Shown here: positions 26,070 through 42,872 of the stretch, piece after piece
Layout: every line of letters begins with the position of its first letter
Position numbering within the stretch: the first letter of the stretch is position 1
Assembly (NCBI GenBank): GCA_963693365.1
Contig: CAVNZM010000006.1
Span: forward strand, 5,890,001-5,954,000
Source: Amoebidium appalachense
Taxonomy: Eukaryota > Ichthyosporea
Length of the DNA: 64,000 nucleotides
Reading direction: 5' to 3'
Notes under the pieces: generated by a model
What the model saw: only the letters and a program-made list of their open reading frames with translations
Database searches by the model: none
What the model was told of the DNA's origin: nothing
Program-made: the position numbers and the translations under genes

Positions 26070-27265
26070 GGTGCTGGTTCAAAAATAATATGGTATCCTA
26101 AGGGGTGAAAAAAACAAAGATGAAGAAAGGTAGTAGAGATTAAAAAATTTTAACGTGTGCAAACTGGAACTCCGAGCTCAGAGGTAGCGCGGGTGTAGTT
26201 GTGTTCGCTTGGCTGGCTCGATCCTGTGAGACGTGTGATAGAAACGGAGCTGAAAATGGCTTTTGTAGCCGAAGGGTGTGACAGTACTCCCATAACTCTG
26301 CAAACCTGACACTTGCAATGATACTTGGTAGAAATTTGGGGAGCGTGTGGCACAAAAGTCACCAATAGTAGGACCAACAGCATAGAATCGTTATGTTGTA
26401 CCATAACACAATGACGATAACACTATTGACATTTGTAACACATTATCTATCACACAGACTCAGCCCGCTAGTTTAGCTATACCTTCAACGATATGTTGTA
26501 TTTCCTGTTCATCCTGAGCTGTCATGGTGCTCGCCCTACCTGTCTCCAGTACATCGGTATCATAGCTGCTAGCGCTAGCTGCTGGTCCGGGGAGATTGCG
26601 TAAATTTGTTCGTTAGTACATACTGCCTAGCAGAAGCCTCGTGTCTTCTTCGGATACCTTTGGTTACATTCGTTCACATGGGTGACTTTAAGTATATATC
26701 ATCAACTTCTAACAGTTCCCTTTTCTTCTGCCCATCAGGGCCAACCGCAGCCTGAAAGATCACCCGCGTCGTTTTGGATTTCAGATAGGAATGTTGGTAG
26801 CGCGATTGTATTGGATCCTTAAATCGCGTATCCATATTTGGTACGTATTAGCGCAATTCGATTCGCCATATCTAGATCTCTCAAGTTCGTGAGATCTTGT
26901 TCAAGATCTCTCGCATACATATTTGTAGTCGGTGTGACCTGGGTCGAAGAGTGACCACGCGAGTGAGCTCTCAGCTGAGATTTGCTGAGAAAAAGGCAAG
27001 GAGGGCCCGGAGAGAGAGAGATATAGAGGGGGGAGGGTGGGGGGGGGTTGAGGGATCCAACGGAGGTAGGGAATGTGGGAGTGAGTGAGCTCGAGGAAAG
27101 GAGGGATCCGGAGGCTGAGGTGGATGGGTTGGGGGCAGGGCCAAAGGATAAGGGGGGGGGGGGGGGGGGGGAGGCGGAGGCTGAGATCTGCCGAGAGAGA
27201 GGGAGAAGAGGAGGGAGCCGGAAGCCCGGGGGGAAGGAGAGCCGGGGGGGGGGGGGGGAGGGGGG
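26070..27265. other. Upstream region of the repeat-protein gene, then purine-rich flank of the transposon
   Basis: From 26070 to 26960 the sequence is unique, with stop codons in all frames; it should contain the minus-strand promoter of the repeat-protein gene, but no TATA element is convincing. From 26960 to 27265 the plus strand is purine-rich (GA/GGA), with G-runs at about 27150-27171 and 27245-27265. Confidence 0.5.
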
Positions 27266-27370
27266 TGTTGCAGGAAAATCACGTGTCCAGGAAATTCGTA
27301 CTCCCCCTAAACCCCCCGTTCAGGAAAATCACGTAACCCGCCTATATGTTGGATACGTGATTTTCCTGGA
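27266..27370. repeat. Left terminal inverted repeat, 105 bp
   Basis: Identical in reverse complement to 30665-30769. It contains its own inverted repeat, CAGGAAAATCACGTA paired with TACGTGATTTTCCTG across 18 bases, plus another CAGGAAAATCACGT at the outer end. The motif is therefore present three times per arm. Confidence 0.92.
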
Positions 27371-27394
27371 ACCCCTCCCCCCCCCCCCGTCCTC

Positions 27395-27547
<153 letters not shown>

Positions 27548-27824
27548 CATGTGCATTTGCCTGCACATAGAAGAAGGGGGGGGGGGGGGGGGGGGGAACG
27601 AAAAGGACTGTGTGCTGAGGATTAATGTAGGGGTGAATGACTTCTATAATCACGCTAGGGGTACCTCCGCGTTTACGTTCTGGCTGTGACATGGGGAAGG
27701 GATAAGGGAAGGGGGCAGGAGGGGGGGGGGGAGGGGGGGGGGGGGGGGGGGGGGGGGGATGGAACATGATGAGATTACTAACATTAAGGGACCTCTTTGC
27801 GGGCTGTACACACACAGACACAGA

Positions 27825-27863
<39 letters not shown>

Positions 27864-28335
27864 CACACACATACACACACACACACACACAAAACAGCCG
27901 ATATGTACAGCTTGTCAGTGCCGTTCGTGATGGGGAATATTGTCGGGAATTTGACACCTATGTCACTGGCGATCACATCTACAGCGTCCAGTGGCCAATA
28001 CGTCTCACCCTCGCGCAAGGTGCGGAATGTTACATTTGACTGTAACACCGGTCATCTATTGGAGAGGTGGCTGTCCACTATTATGGCAAAGATTACATTA
28101 CAGTAATGCCTTATATTTAATTATCAGTGATGGCAAATAAGGAATGTATGTCTATTCGAATATTATATTATCGATTGGATCAAGTTTGACTGCAAGCATG
28201 CACAATTATTATTTTTTTTCAATTTGAGAATGGATTAAATCGGTTATTTGGGGCAGTGTTGAATGGTTCGAATTTGATTTCAGAAAAAAAAATAAAAATT
28301 TAACACCATAAAGGGGTTTACACACCATAAAAACC

Positions 28336-28500
28336 ATGACGTCACCGTTTCCGCGGAAACAGAGTAAATTGATGACGTCATAATTGCGTCACTGTTTCCA
28401 CGGAAACAGAGTAGATCGATGACGTCATAAATGCGTCACTGTTTCCGCGGAAACAGAGTAGATCGTTGACGTCATAATTGCGTCACTGTTTCCGCGGAAA

Positions 28501-28501
<1 letters not shown>
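28336..28501. repeat. Four 47-bp tandem repeats with two palindromes each
   Basis: Each unit carries TGACGTCA, the CRE-type palindrome (one half is altered in the first copy), and the perfect 14-bp palindrome GTTTCCGCGGAAAC (one copy has CACGG), joined by AGAGTAGATCG and AATTGCGTCACT. The array runs straight into a 60-base pure G-run (28502-28561). It sits upstream of the integrase exons and looks like a protein-binding array. Confidence 0.93.
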
Positions 28502-28562
<61 letters not shown>

Positions 28563-28673
28563 GGGGGGAGGGGGTTGTTGTTAAGTAGAATATCTTTTAA
28601 CCAATTCATAATGTATGTTTTTCAGGGAGGGTACTGGCGAAACAGCGCTATCCACACGAGTTCTGAGGGCCTA

Positions 28674-29527
28674 TGAGTCGCTTCAAAGCTCTTTGCCGCC
28701 CACACGTCTGACTCAGACGGCCTGGGGCACTTAGGCCGGGATTCTGCGATGGCTGCCTTCAATGCACCGTACTCACTTGTTATGGGGAATGTTCGTGCAC
28801 TGATGGATAAAATAATCCGGAACTGTGCTGCATGCCTGATACGGAAAACCATCCCTGCAAAGCCCCAACCACGGACGGTTGTTACTGCCGACAGGCCAGG
28901 ACTAATCGTAAGTTGGATGTGTGGGAAGGTGAAAGCTGGGGTGGGAGGGAGGGGAAGGGGGGGGGGGGGGGGGGGGGGGGGGGGGTAAAAAGGAAAGATG
29001 GATGTTTGGAGACCGTTTGCCCATTACGATAGACCTTTCGCCTATTAAAAGTTTGATGGAAATGGCACGCTGACATTAAATTCGGACCCTGGCAGGTTCT
29101 CCTGGATTTCAGTGGGTGTCCAGAAGACCCTCGGCGCATGCTTTTGGGCATTGACCATCACAGCAAGTATGGGTGGGGGATACCGGTGAAAGCGGAAACC
29201 ACAGAGGAAGTTATCCGATTACTGGAGCGAATTTTGATGGACACCGATATCATTGAACTGTGGCTCGACAACGGCGGCAGCTTTGTATCGAACGAGTTCA
29301 GGGCATGGTATACGCAGCGGTGCATCACTATCATGAATCTCAAAGCATTCAGTCCCCAGGGGCATGGTGAGATCGAGCGTCTGCACCGCACTATACGTGG
29401 GTTGCTGGAGACCGCGTTGGCTGCTGACCCGTCGCTCGATCAATCCTTTCCGGTTACACAGAACCTGGCAAGCTTTTTGATCAGGTCATCATCCAATACA
29501 ATCGGTGGTATCACTCCACACTCCACC
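28674..29527 (+). CDS. Gypsy-integrase-like DDE transposase, H2C2 zinc finger plus catalytic core
   Basis: Exon A ends at 28907 (donor GTAAGT) and exon B runs 29096-29527, joined in phase 0. Exon A encodes the H2C2 finger: an HTSDSDGLGHLG pair of histidines, 31 residues, then CAAC followed by LIRK. Exon B is the rve core: first Asp in LLDFSGC, second Asp in WLDNGGSF 54 residues on, and Glu in GHGEIERLHRTI after 35 more, so the DD35E triad is intact. It ends with the typical TPHST block, beside a possible GT donor leading into (TG)n. The finger frame has a TGA at 28671-28673, so the N-terminus and start are unresolved; exon A may begin at a weak AG near 28686 or be damaged. No chromodomain or GPY/F motif was located downstream. 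The product would bind and integrate DNA in the nucleus. Confidence 0.72.
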
Positions 29528-29547
29528 GTGTGTGAGTGTGTGAGTGT

Positions 29548-29635
<88 letters not shown>

Positions 29636-29672
29636 ACATGCCAGCTGATACCGAGTGTCCCGAGGGGAGCCC

Positions 29673-29708
<36 letters not shown>

Positions 29709-30233
29709 GGGGAACCCCAACTAATTGATTTCTCCTTGTAGTCTTTATGGTGTCTCGTAGAGAAAGTAAACCCTGATATATAGTCACCACCCGACATCTA
29801 TGTACGTGATCATGATATACCGCTGAGGGGATATTCCGAGCAAACCCCCCCCCCCATACCTGAGACTGGTTCTCTTTGCCTCGAGTAAACAGCGTAAACC
29901 CCTTTATAAATGCTGACTTTTTGAAAACCGAAACGAGTCCAACACATGCACTATATCTGTAATGGGAATGCTAATCTGGCCCACGTTCCTGGATGAACGT
30001 GTTTCAAATTGAAGACGGGCGACGTGGATCATAAAGTGGTTCCTTGCACAATGTGTGTTCCGTAAGTCAGTGATGTTGAAAAGTCATAGAGCTTAAACAG
30101 TCCCAGTTATCCACGAACTGATTCGTGAACATTCACGATTGGCTCACTGCTCTCTTGAAATTGCTATATATATTAATCCATCTGGATATCTGCACTCTTA
30201 ATGTATGAGTGATTACCGTGGTTTCTATTCAGC

Positions 30234-30264
<31 letters not shown>

Positions 30265-30604
30265 ATACACACAGTTTTGTCACACATATAATAATCACAT
30301 GATCCACCCCCCTCCCCCCTCCCCCCGCCCTCCAAACACACACAGACAAAAAACAGTGCAGACACAGTTGACGATTCATGAAACATGCTTTGGTGACGGG
30401 ATGATCGATGGGATCATTGCACGTTTATTGGCCACTCCCTCAACCCAATAAGATTTCTTTCCTGGTGCCCAGCACCACATATGTATCGCATATGTCCACT
30501 CATACACACACCCCTTCGTGAATAGCTATGGCAATGTGATCGAAAATTGATGAAAAAAAAAAAGTAAGTGAACTCAAACTAATTAATCAACTATCAGCAT
30601 ATCC

Positions 30605-30646
<42 letters not shown>

Positions 30647-30664
30647 GGGGACGGGGGGGGGGGG

Positions 30665-30769
30665 TCCAGGAAAATCACGTATCCAACATATAGGCGGGTT
30701 ACGTGATTTTCCTGAACGGGGGGTTTAGGGGGAGTACGAATTTCCTGGACACGTGATTTTCCTGCAACA
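30665..30769. repeat. Right terminal inverted repeat, 105 bp
   Basis: Exact reverse complement of 27266-27370. It is bordered inside by a G-run and (CA)n and outside by a run of about 17 G. Confidence 0.92.
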
Positions 30770-31437
30770 GGGGGGGGGGGGGGGGGCTCAGAGGGATAGA
30801 ACTCCGAGGGAGAGAGGAGAGAGGGAGTCTCAGGGAGAGACGGGAAAGAGGGAGAGAGAGAGAGGGAGGGAGAGAGAGAGAAGGGGAGAGAGAGAGGGAG
30901 GGAGAGAGACGGCCTGAGGGGCCGGAGGGAGAGAGCATCATGACTCAGTGAGAGAAGGGAGATTAGCCATATAAGGTGCGCGATCCTCTGGCATCGGCGG
31001 CTACGCCACCGGGTTCGAAGCTTTGTTGTAAGACTTTGGCTACACCTCTTCGTTTTTTGTTTTTTTTGGGTTGTTGTGTTCACACTGCTTGCAGTATGAA
31101 GTATTCGTCATTTTTAAACGTGAACTGATGTTGTTTCCACCTACATATTCACCTCTCAGGCATTATCGCTACGTTGTTCACATATGTAACTACTTGCCGA
31201 GGCTCTGCATCATCTTATGTTTGCACGAAAGACTCAAATAATCATTCTCATCGAAAATTGGCGCAATCTTTCCCCGGCTCCGTGGGCTATGGCCGAGATG
31301 CATTGGCTGTTTGCTGCCGTCACAGTAACGCTACAAACATGTGTGCAGATTTGCAGGAAATTCTTTAGAAATTCCACCTCCTTCTCTTCCTCCTCTTCGC
31401 TCTCTACTTCTTCACCTTCACGGGGAGGGGGGGGAGG
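30770..31437. other. Purine-rich spacer and start of the LRR region
   Basis: GA/GGA-rich sequence on the plus strand to about 30960, then unique sequence. A perfect 16-bp inverted repeat GAAAATTGGCGCAATC (31253-31268) pairs with 31438-31453 across 169 bases, at the edge of the broken LRR gene. No target duplication was seen. Confidence 0.5.
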
Positions 31438-31454
31438 GATTGCGCCAATTTTCT

Positions 31455-32420
31455 ATGGGGTTTGTTTTCGCGACATCACACCGCTGTCCACTTTTTGCAC
31501 CAACATTACAAAGTTCGTTCTGAAGAACGACGCAAGCCTGAGGGGAATGCCGGTGTTGAGGTTGAACGCTGTCGCCCAGTTGCCGCATCTGCGCATCTGC
31601 GTGTGCTTGACGTGGGGGATTCATTCATCACCGCTCATCTGGCCATGGCTTTGCGTTCCTGCCCCACTCTCAAGCACATCATCTGTGGGCTGCGGTGATT
31701 TCCGTCCCCTCTCTCCCCACACGGGGATTGAGGTCTTGGAATGTTGCGACGTTTTCCCAATCATGCCCCCTAGTGTGTCAAGTTGGCCCCTCACGCGCTT
31801 TGTCGCGCGCGTTCGCCCGGAGAGTTCAGGTATGGTCGGTCCTGAAGACATAAACTTCGTACGCACAGCACCTCGGCTGCGTCATTTGAAAATGGAACTG
31901 TACGCCACAGGAGACATCTCCCCAGTGTCTTCCTGCACCGAGTTGACGTCCCTCCGGACTAATGCCGGGGACCTAACCCAATTTCCGCGTGCACCCAGTT
32001 GCGGTTCCTGTCCGTTGTTTCGGGCCACGCCACCGATTTATCCCCCTTGGCGCCGTGCAGAGAGCTGACGCACCTCGAATGTGCTCTCACGTCCCAGCAT
32101 ATCCCAGTATCCCAGCCCTGGATATCTCGCCGCTATCCAACATGACGCGGTTGGTGACGCTACTATTGCAAATACAGACGAAAATCTACACGTTTTCCCC
32201 GCTATCTGCGTGCGGAAATTTGGAAGACCTTGCCGTTACTTTCGACCCGAATTACATGCCGGATACGATCCCCCTCATGCAATGCGGGCGTTTGCGCAAA
32301 TTTATGGTGATGCACCCCCCCCCCCCCCCCCCGCGCGAACAAATTTGGCCAGCTGGAACCGCTGATTTTGCACCCGACGCTGCAAAAAATCGTGCTGTTG
32401 CATTCTTCTTGAGTGCGACA
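31455..32420 (+). pseudogene. Leucine-rich-repeat protein relic with multiple frameshifts
   Basis: Successive LRR units of the D(I/L)SPL..C..L..L type can be read but in changing frames: DITPLSTFCTNITKF, then LRVLDVGDSFITAHLAMAL with CPTLKHI, DISPVSSCTELTSLR, CTQLRFLSVVSGHATDLSPL, CRELTHLECALT, ALDISPLSNMTRLVTLLL and FSPLSACGNLEDLAV. The frame changes at an exact 8-bp tandem duplication GCATCTGC (31585-31600), near 31695, near 31985 (one missing base), at a second 8-bp duplication TATCCCAG (32100-32115), and at a C18 run (about 32316-32333). None of the breaks has intron borders. LRR proteins are protein-binding scaffolds; this copy cannot make one. Assembly error could explain the C-run but hardly the exact 8-bp duplications. 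Confidence 0.75.
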
Positions 32421-32423
32421 TGA

Positions 32424-32883
32424 GGAGGAAGAAAATGTGGAGAGAATGGGGGTTTTTGCGAGCGAGTGCCGGGAGAGGGAGATTGAGGCTACATTGAGAG
32501 CGTACTGATTGGGCGGGCGGGCGGACATAAAAAATGCCTGGATTGGTGCCAATCCCACTGTTTCTTTCGTAGTTGTGTAATGATTTTTATTTATATATGT
32601 ATTTATATTATCATTTGGATATGTGAATATTGTTTTTATTTTTATATTATATTGACTTTATTGCATCACTCAAGTTGAAATATAACAAAGGAGATTCTGC
32701 AGATATATTGGGAATATGTCATTAATTATTTTTTTGTGGGGCCGGTACCCACATACTATGATACGGCGGTTGTACTCAACAAAGACTTCCATTCGCTATT
32801 AATTTTAACTTATTTTTAAAATTTAAATGAAACCTGTATATCTGTTGATCAGAAATGGGTAGAGCAGTTTGTGGTAGCCCTAT

Positions 32884-32914
<31 letters not shown>

Positions 32915-32931
32915 GGGGTGGGTGGGTGGGT

Positions 32932-32968
<37 letters not shown>

Positions 32969-34930
32969 TGATGGTGTTCTGTTGTTCTGACACATCTCTT
33001 TTCTTTTTTTCCCTTTGAAACCGAACCTGGAACGGTCGGGGTTAGACTTTTGCAGTTTTGCCTGCTGCGGGTGCTGTGTTGATTTTGCTCGTATGATATT
33101 GATATTGCTCATATTTAAGTTCATAATCATTGTAGTAAGTATGTCTTGCTTTTTTTCTTTTTTATTGTTGCATTCAGGATACACGCACGCGCACGCACAT
33201 ATATGTGCCCGCATGCAATCGTTTGCACACACACATACCCATACTGTAACGATATTTTATGTGTGACTGTACGGTGTTATGTATAAGCTGGTGAAACCAA
33301 GCACTGGTTTCGGCTGGTGGTTGTCCTTACTAGAATGCTCCATGATTATTTTTAACTATAGGACACGGGGTCCCTCGTGCATTAATACATCTAAGTTATT
33401 GTTGAATTCGTGTATCAATACACTGCCCGTTTGATAGAATAAGGTGACAGCTGCATACCAATATATGCTTTTGCTAAATACATAGATGCGACGCCAACCT
33501 TGGTTATTTCTAACAAAACTGTTGTGTTTGCCAAATATGGTTATTTCTAACAAAACTGTCGTATGCCAAATATGGTTATTTCTTACAAAACCTTTCCACT
33601 AGGTGTATAAATACGTGAGGGCCCCCAGCACCTACCCATGCGTTTTGCATGCATAAACACGGTACACTCCTGCTGCACTGAGGCTATAGTATACACCTTC
33701 ACACATACCGCCGGGCTTACACTACACCTAAAAACACTACGAACTAGCTCTGAGTAATAGTGTAGTGTGCTTGCGACAGACTGAGTGTGTGTTCTTGCTG
33801 TGATGATGTTTGCAATTGCTGGTGTGCCAAAAGTGTTGCCCCCCCCCCCCCCCCCCCCCGTCCCCTCCCCCCCCCCCCCCCCCCCCCTCCCCCCAGGCCC
33901 CGGGAAAACCCCAATTGTTATATACACTTTGTATCCATCTTTTTGTGTTTGTCAACTCTTCCCCCCCCCCCCCCGCCGCCGCTATTCCACACCTAGGGTC
34001 CCCCCGGCACCTCCTGGACCCACCCCAAATTCCTCCCCCCCCCCCTCCCCCCCCTCCCCCTTTCCATAGCCGATGACCCAGCACACACCGTATTCTATCT
34101 CATATTTCTATTTGTGCCACATACTCCCCCCTCCCCTCCGCCGCCACCCCCCATCATCCCCCCCCCCCCTTCTCTCCCCCCCCCCCCCCCCTCCCTCCCC
34201 CCCCCCCCCCTCCCCCCGCCGGCGGCCCCCTCCCCTCTCTCCCCTCTTCGTGTGAAGTGGCAAGAATACATGATTGTGCTCGGTTATGATTCCCTGAGCT
34301 CACAAAAAATGGTTTCTGATTGGCCGGAAAGTTCACCTCAGGCTGATTGGTTATTTGGCGCCGTCCCGTCTCTAGGAAGAACATGCAAGTTGCCTTAAAA
34401 AACTACACACACGCCCTCATCAACCCCCCCCCCCCCTCTCCCCCCGCCCCCGCCCCTCCCCCCCCCCCCCTCCCCCCCTCCCTCCCCCCCCCCCCCCCCC
34501 CCCCCGTGTCCGCCCCTCCCCCTGCCCACCCCCCGCCCTCCCCCGGCCCCCTTCACACACCCACACCCACACACTCATCACCACGACCAATCCACCAAAT
34601 GGGAAAAAAGATCTATGGCCATGGATCCAGAAACAGCCGATTAAGGGAGGGAAAGTGATGCGCACCCACGCGTGCCCATACATTTGCGTGAAGCGTGTGT
34701 GTGTACATGTGTGTGTGTTTGTGTGTGCGCTCGTGTGCGTGTGTGCGTGTGTGCGTGTGTGTGCGTGTGTGCGTGTGTGTGTGTGTGTGCTTGTGTGTGT
34801 GTGTGCTTGTGTGTATGTGTGCTTGTGTGCGTGTGTGCGTGTGTCACAGTGTGTGTGTGCGTGTGTGCATGCGTGCGTGTGTGCGTGTGTGCGTGTGTGC
34901 GTGTCACTGTGTGCGTGTGACACTGTGCGT

Positions 34931-34982
<52 letters not shown>

Positions 34983-35321
34983 CACTTGTCTGTGTCTGTC
35001 TCTCTCGGTGTGTGTTTGTGTGTGTTGTGTGTGTGTGCACGTGTGCATGTGTGTGAGAAGAGGGGGGGGGGGGGGGGGGGGGGGGACCTAGGCAGGTTAA
35101 GTGCGCTTACATGGGTGTGTGTGTGTGTGTGTGTATGCACGCGCCCGCGTGTGTGTGCGTGTGTGTGTTGTGTGCGTGTGGGCCCGGGGGAGGGGGATGG
35201 GGCGGGGGGGGGGAGGGGGGGGGGGGGGGGGTTCAAACTTCGCTTAACTGCATGGAATGCAATCGTAGTGTTACCTATGACAGCCTGGGCATAGTTCTGT
35301 GGTGCAGCTTATGGCCGCGCG

Positions 35322-35391
<70 letters not shown>

Positions 35392-35572
35392 AACACACAG
35401 TTCCACAACATGTTAATAAATCCTATAATTCTACACGCACATACTTCTCCCCCTCTCCTCCCCCCCCCCCCCCTCCCCCCCCTCGGTTCACTGTCCACAC
35501 AACCCAGCGCACCCCCCCCCCCTCCCCCCCCTCCAGGGCCTAACCAGATCCAGCTGGGTCAACTTGCTCCGA
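32424..35572. other. Gene-free interval, C/G tracts and TG block
   Basis: 32424-32880 is AT-rich unique sequence. A T-run followed by a long G-run lies at 32887-32967. 32968-33835 is unique with no gene. C-rich tracts cover 33839-34250 and 34420-34560. TG-rich microsatellite spans about 34690-35060, then G-runs near 35060-35085 and 35200-35230, (CA)n at about 35335-35378, and C-rich sequence to 35535. Confidence 0.6.
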
Positions 35573-35939
35573 GCAGAATTATTCTGCAAAAAGCAGAATT
35601 ATTCTGCAAAAAGCAGAATAATTTAGCAGAATTATTCTGCAAAAGCAGATTATTCTGCAACAGCAGTATTATTGCTTTAAGTAGAATTATTCTGCAAAAA
35701 GCAGAATAATTTAGCAGAATTTTTCTGCAAAAGCAGATTATTCTGCATCAGAAGAATTAGTAGAATTATTCTGCAAACAGCAGAATCAATCTGGCAAAAG
35801 TATAATTATACTGCTGTTTGTGGAATTAATCTGCTAAAGGCAGAGTAACTCTGATGTTTGCAGAGTGATCCTGCTTTTACAAAATGATTCTGCCTTTGCA
35901 GAATAATTCGGCTTTTTGCAGAATAATTCCACTTTTTGA
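35573..35939. repeat. Array of short palindromes GCAGAATTATTCTGC
   Basis: About 20 consecutive units are variants of GCAGAAT-T-ATTCTGC, each itself a hairpin with 7-bp arms. In the left half they are separated by AAAA or AAAAA; in the right half the orientation flips so that spacers read TTTTT. The whole block is therefore also an inverted repeat. A higher-order period of about 90 bases is visible (two copies of AAAAAGCAGAATAATTTAGC). No ORF of note. It does not resemble any tRNA, CRISPR or known satellite I can name. Confidence 0.9.
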
Positions 35940-36052
35940 AAGTTCACTCTGACAATGTGGTTGGGGCGTCCCTCCCCTCCACGGACCCTTTCCCTACGCT
36001 CACTGCAGATTCGGATGAGTGAGCCAAGTAACATGGGCATACAACTGCCCCG

Positions 36053-36088
<36 letters not shown>

Positions 36089-36293
36089 CCCCCCCCCCCC
36101 CCCTACCCTCCCCAAGGAAAAAAGAAAAAAAAACATCATAACACGCCGTCATGACACATCGTGTACGTGTATGTATAGATGTGCGTGCGTGCGAGCGTGC
36201 GTGTGTGTGTGTGTGTGTGTGTGTGCGTTGTGTGCGTGCGTGTGTGCGTATGTGTAGTGCCTGTGTGGGTACGTGTGTGCCTGTGTGTGTGTG

Positions 36294-36363
<70 letters not shown>

Positions 36364-36364
36364 C

Positions 36365-36413
<49 letters not shown>

Positions 36414-36974
36414 CGGGCGCGTGTGGTATTACATACCATATGATCACAGTCAAGATATCCGGCATGCATGGTGATGCACACGGATCAGCCCGGCACTGAT
36501 AGTGACCCCCCCATATGATGGGCCACTTTTCGGGTGTGTACACGGGCACACGCATGGGAATGAGGGAGAGATTAAAGGAGGGGGGGAAGGAGGGAGGGAG
36601 GCAGGCGGGGAGGGGGCAGGGAGGATTGGGGGGGCGAGAGGGAGGGAGAGAGGGAGGTGGAGAGGGAGGGAGGGAGGGAGGGAGAGGGGGAGGGAGGGGA
36701 GGGGGGGGAGGGGGCGAGAAAGGGAGGGATGGAGGGGGAGAGGGGGGGGGGGAGGAAGGGGGGGAAGGAGGGAGGGGTGGGAAAGCGGGGTACAAGGGGG
36801 GGGGAGAGGGGAGGACGGAGGAAGGTTTGTGTGACTCGGTCTTGGAGAAAAAAGGGGTTCACCCACAATTCTTTTCAAGCTTTCATTAAGGGGTGTAACT
36901 CGTCAAATCAATCATATTCGAATTATCTATCCATCACAATGATAATCTGTATACTACTCTGACGCCGCAAACCC

Positions 36975-37028
<54 letters not shown>

Positions 37029-37622
37029 AAAAAAAAAAAAATCCGTTTGTGTAACTGGACTTGACATCTGTTGGTAGCACTAGCAGACATTCATTTCATC
37101 TCCTGTGGATTCAACATATCTTGTCTATAGTTTTTCGCGTATCATACCTGTTGGTAAATAAACGTAAAGAGCACAATACATCTGATGTTATGGAGCACAT
37201 GAGCGAAATTACAACCAACGGCATCTGGTGCAACATCTCCAAGATTTTCTGGTCGTGATACAAATATTATCTCTGTATCAGGTGTCACAGTATATCAACA
37301 TATCCAACGTTTAGAATTATATGCGCAAAATACCAAAATACCTCTGTATTTGGTGTTAATATAAACATATCCAAAAGTTTTATGTGCAAAATAGAAAAAT
37401 GTCTCAAATCATCTGACGTGAAGGGTGAGTGCACACCCTCTACTGCCTGAGGACCATAGAAAAAAACACAACTTACTGTTTTAACGGAGGCAGATCCTAC
37501 GTACACAAAGTAAGAGTGACCTTACCATACCTTTTCCTTTTTTTAAAAAAAAAAACAAAACAAAAAAACTGTCCAGTAATTTTTAACACAATATATCGAA
37601 ATGCAATTGGACAAATGCCATG
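35940..37622. other. C/G tracts, TG block, then downstream flank of tandem copy A
   Basis: C-runs at about 36050-36100, TG-rich sequence at 36180-36420 with a pure core 36298-36358, a GGGA-rich purine stretch at 36580-36810, and C-run followed by A-run at 36976-37040. From about 37040 the sequence is unique and matches the segments downstream of the other two MBD-like copies. Confidence 0.6.
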
Positions 37623-42161
<4,539 letters not shown>

Positions 42162-42187
42162 CTGAAATCGTAAAAAAAGGAAAAGAA

Positions 42188-42229
<42 letters not shown>

Positions 42230-42743
42230 AAATGAACGAAAGAAAGACAAACAACACGACAGAAGAGAATATAATAAGAATGCGATGCTTTTGAAAAAAT
42301 TGTAAGGGAAGAAGAGAAAGGAAAAGAAAAAAGAAAGGAGGAGGGAAAGGAAAGGAAAGAAAGCTTTCGGAAATGGAACGGAAAACGAAAAGGGAAAGAA
42401 AGGTGAAAAGGAAAAGCAAAGGAAAAGGGAAAAGGGACAAGAAGGAAAAATGGAAAAGAAAACAAAAGAGAGAAAAGAAAAGAGAGCAAAAAGAAATAGA
42501 GTAGGTGATGGTGTGTTAATATCACCGAAAGGAGACTAGATGTGAGAGTGACGTGCCTTGAAACGAAAAGAAAAGAAACGTGGGGGTTTCGGTTTGAAGC
42601 AGACGTCTTCGATCTTTTTTTTCTTTTTCTTTCTTTTTCTTTTTCTTTTCTTATTTTTCTCCCCGGCCTTCAAAAATGCACATGAGAATAAAGGTAGGAA
42701 CTAAAAAGAAGACGAGAAAAAAGAAAAAAAGGAGAAAAAAAAA

Positions 42744-42774
<31 letters not shown>

Positions 42775-42832
42775 GGTTGTGACCTCAAGTTGAGTGATTA
42801 ATCTGGTGTCATTGTAATCGTGCATGATCGTG

Positions 42833-42872
<40 letters not shown>

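Noticed and set aside
24470-26108. Plus-strand ORFs of 543 and 518 codons opposite the repeat-protein gene
   Set aside because: They are mirror images of the KNKYEDG codons (VLVLAVL, CSCRPRT). The minus strand has the signal peptide and coherent composition.
35573-35939. CRISPR-like array
   Set aside because: The units are contiguous palindromes with 4-5 base spacers, in a eukaryotic context with no cas genes.
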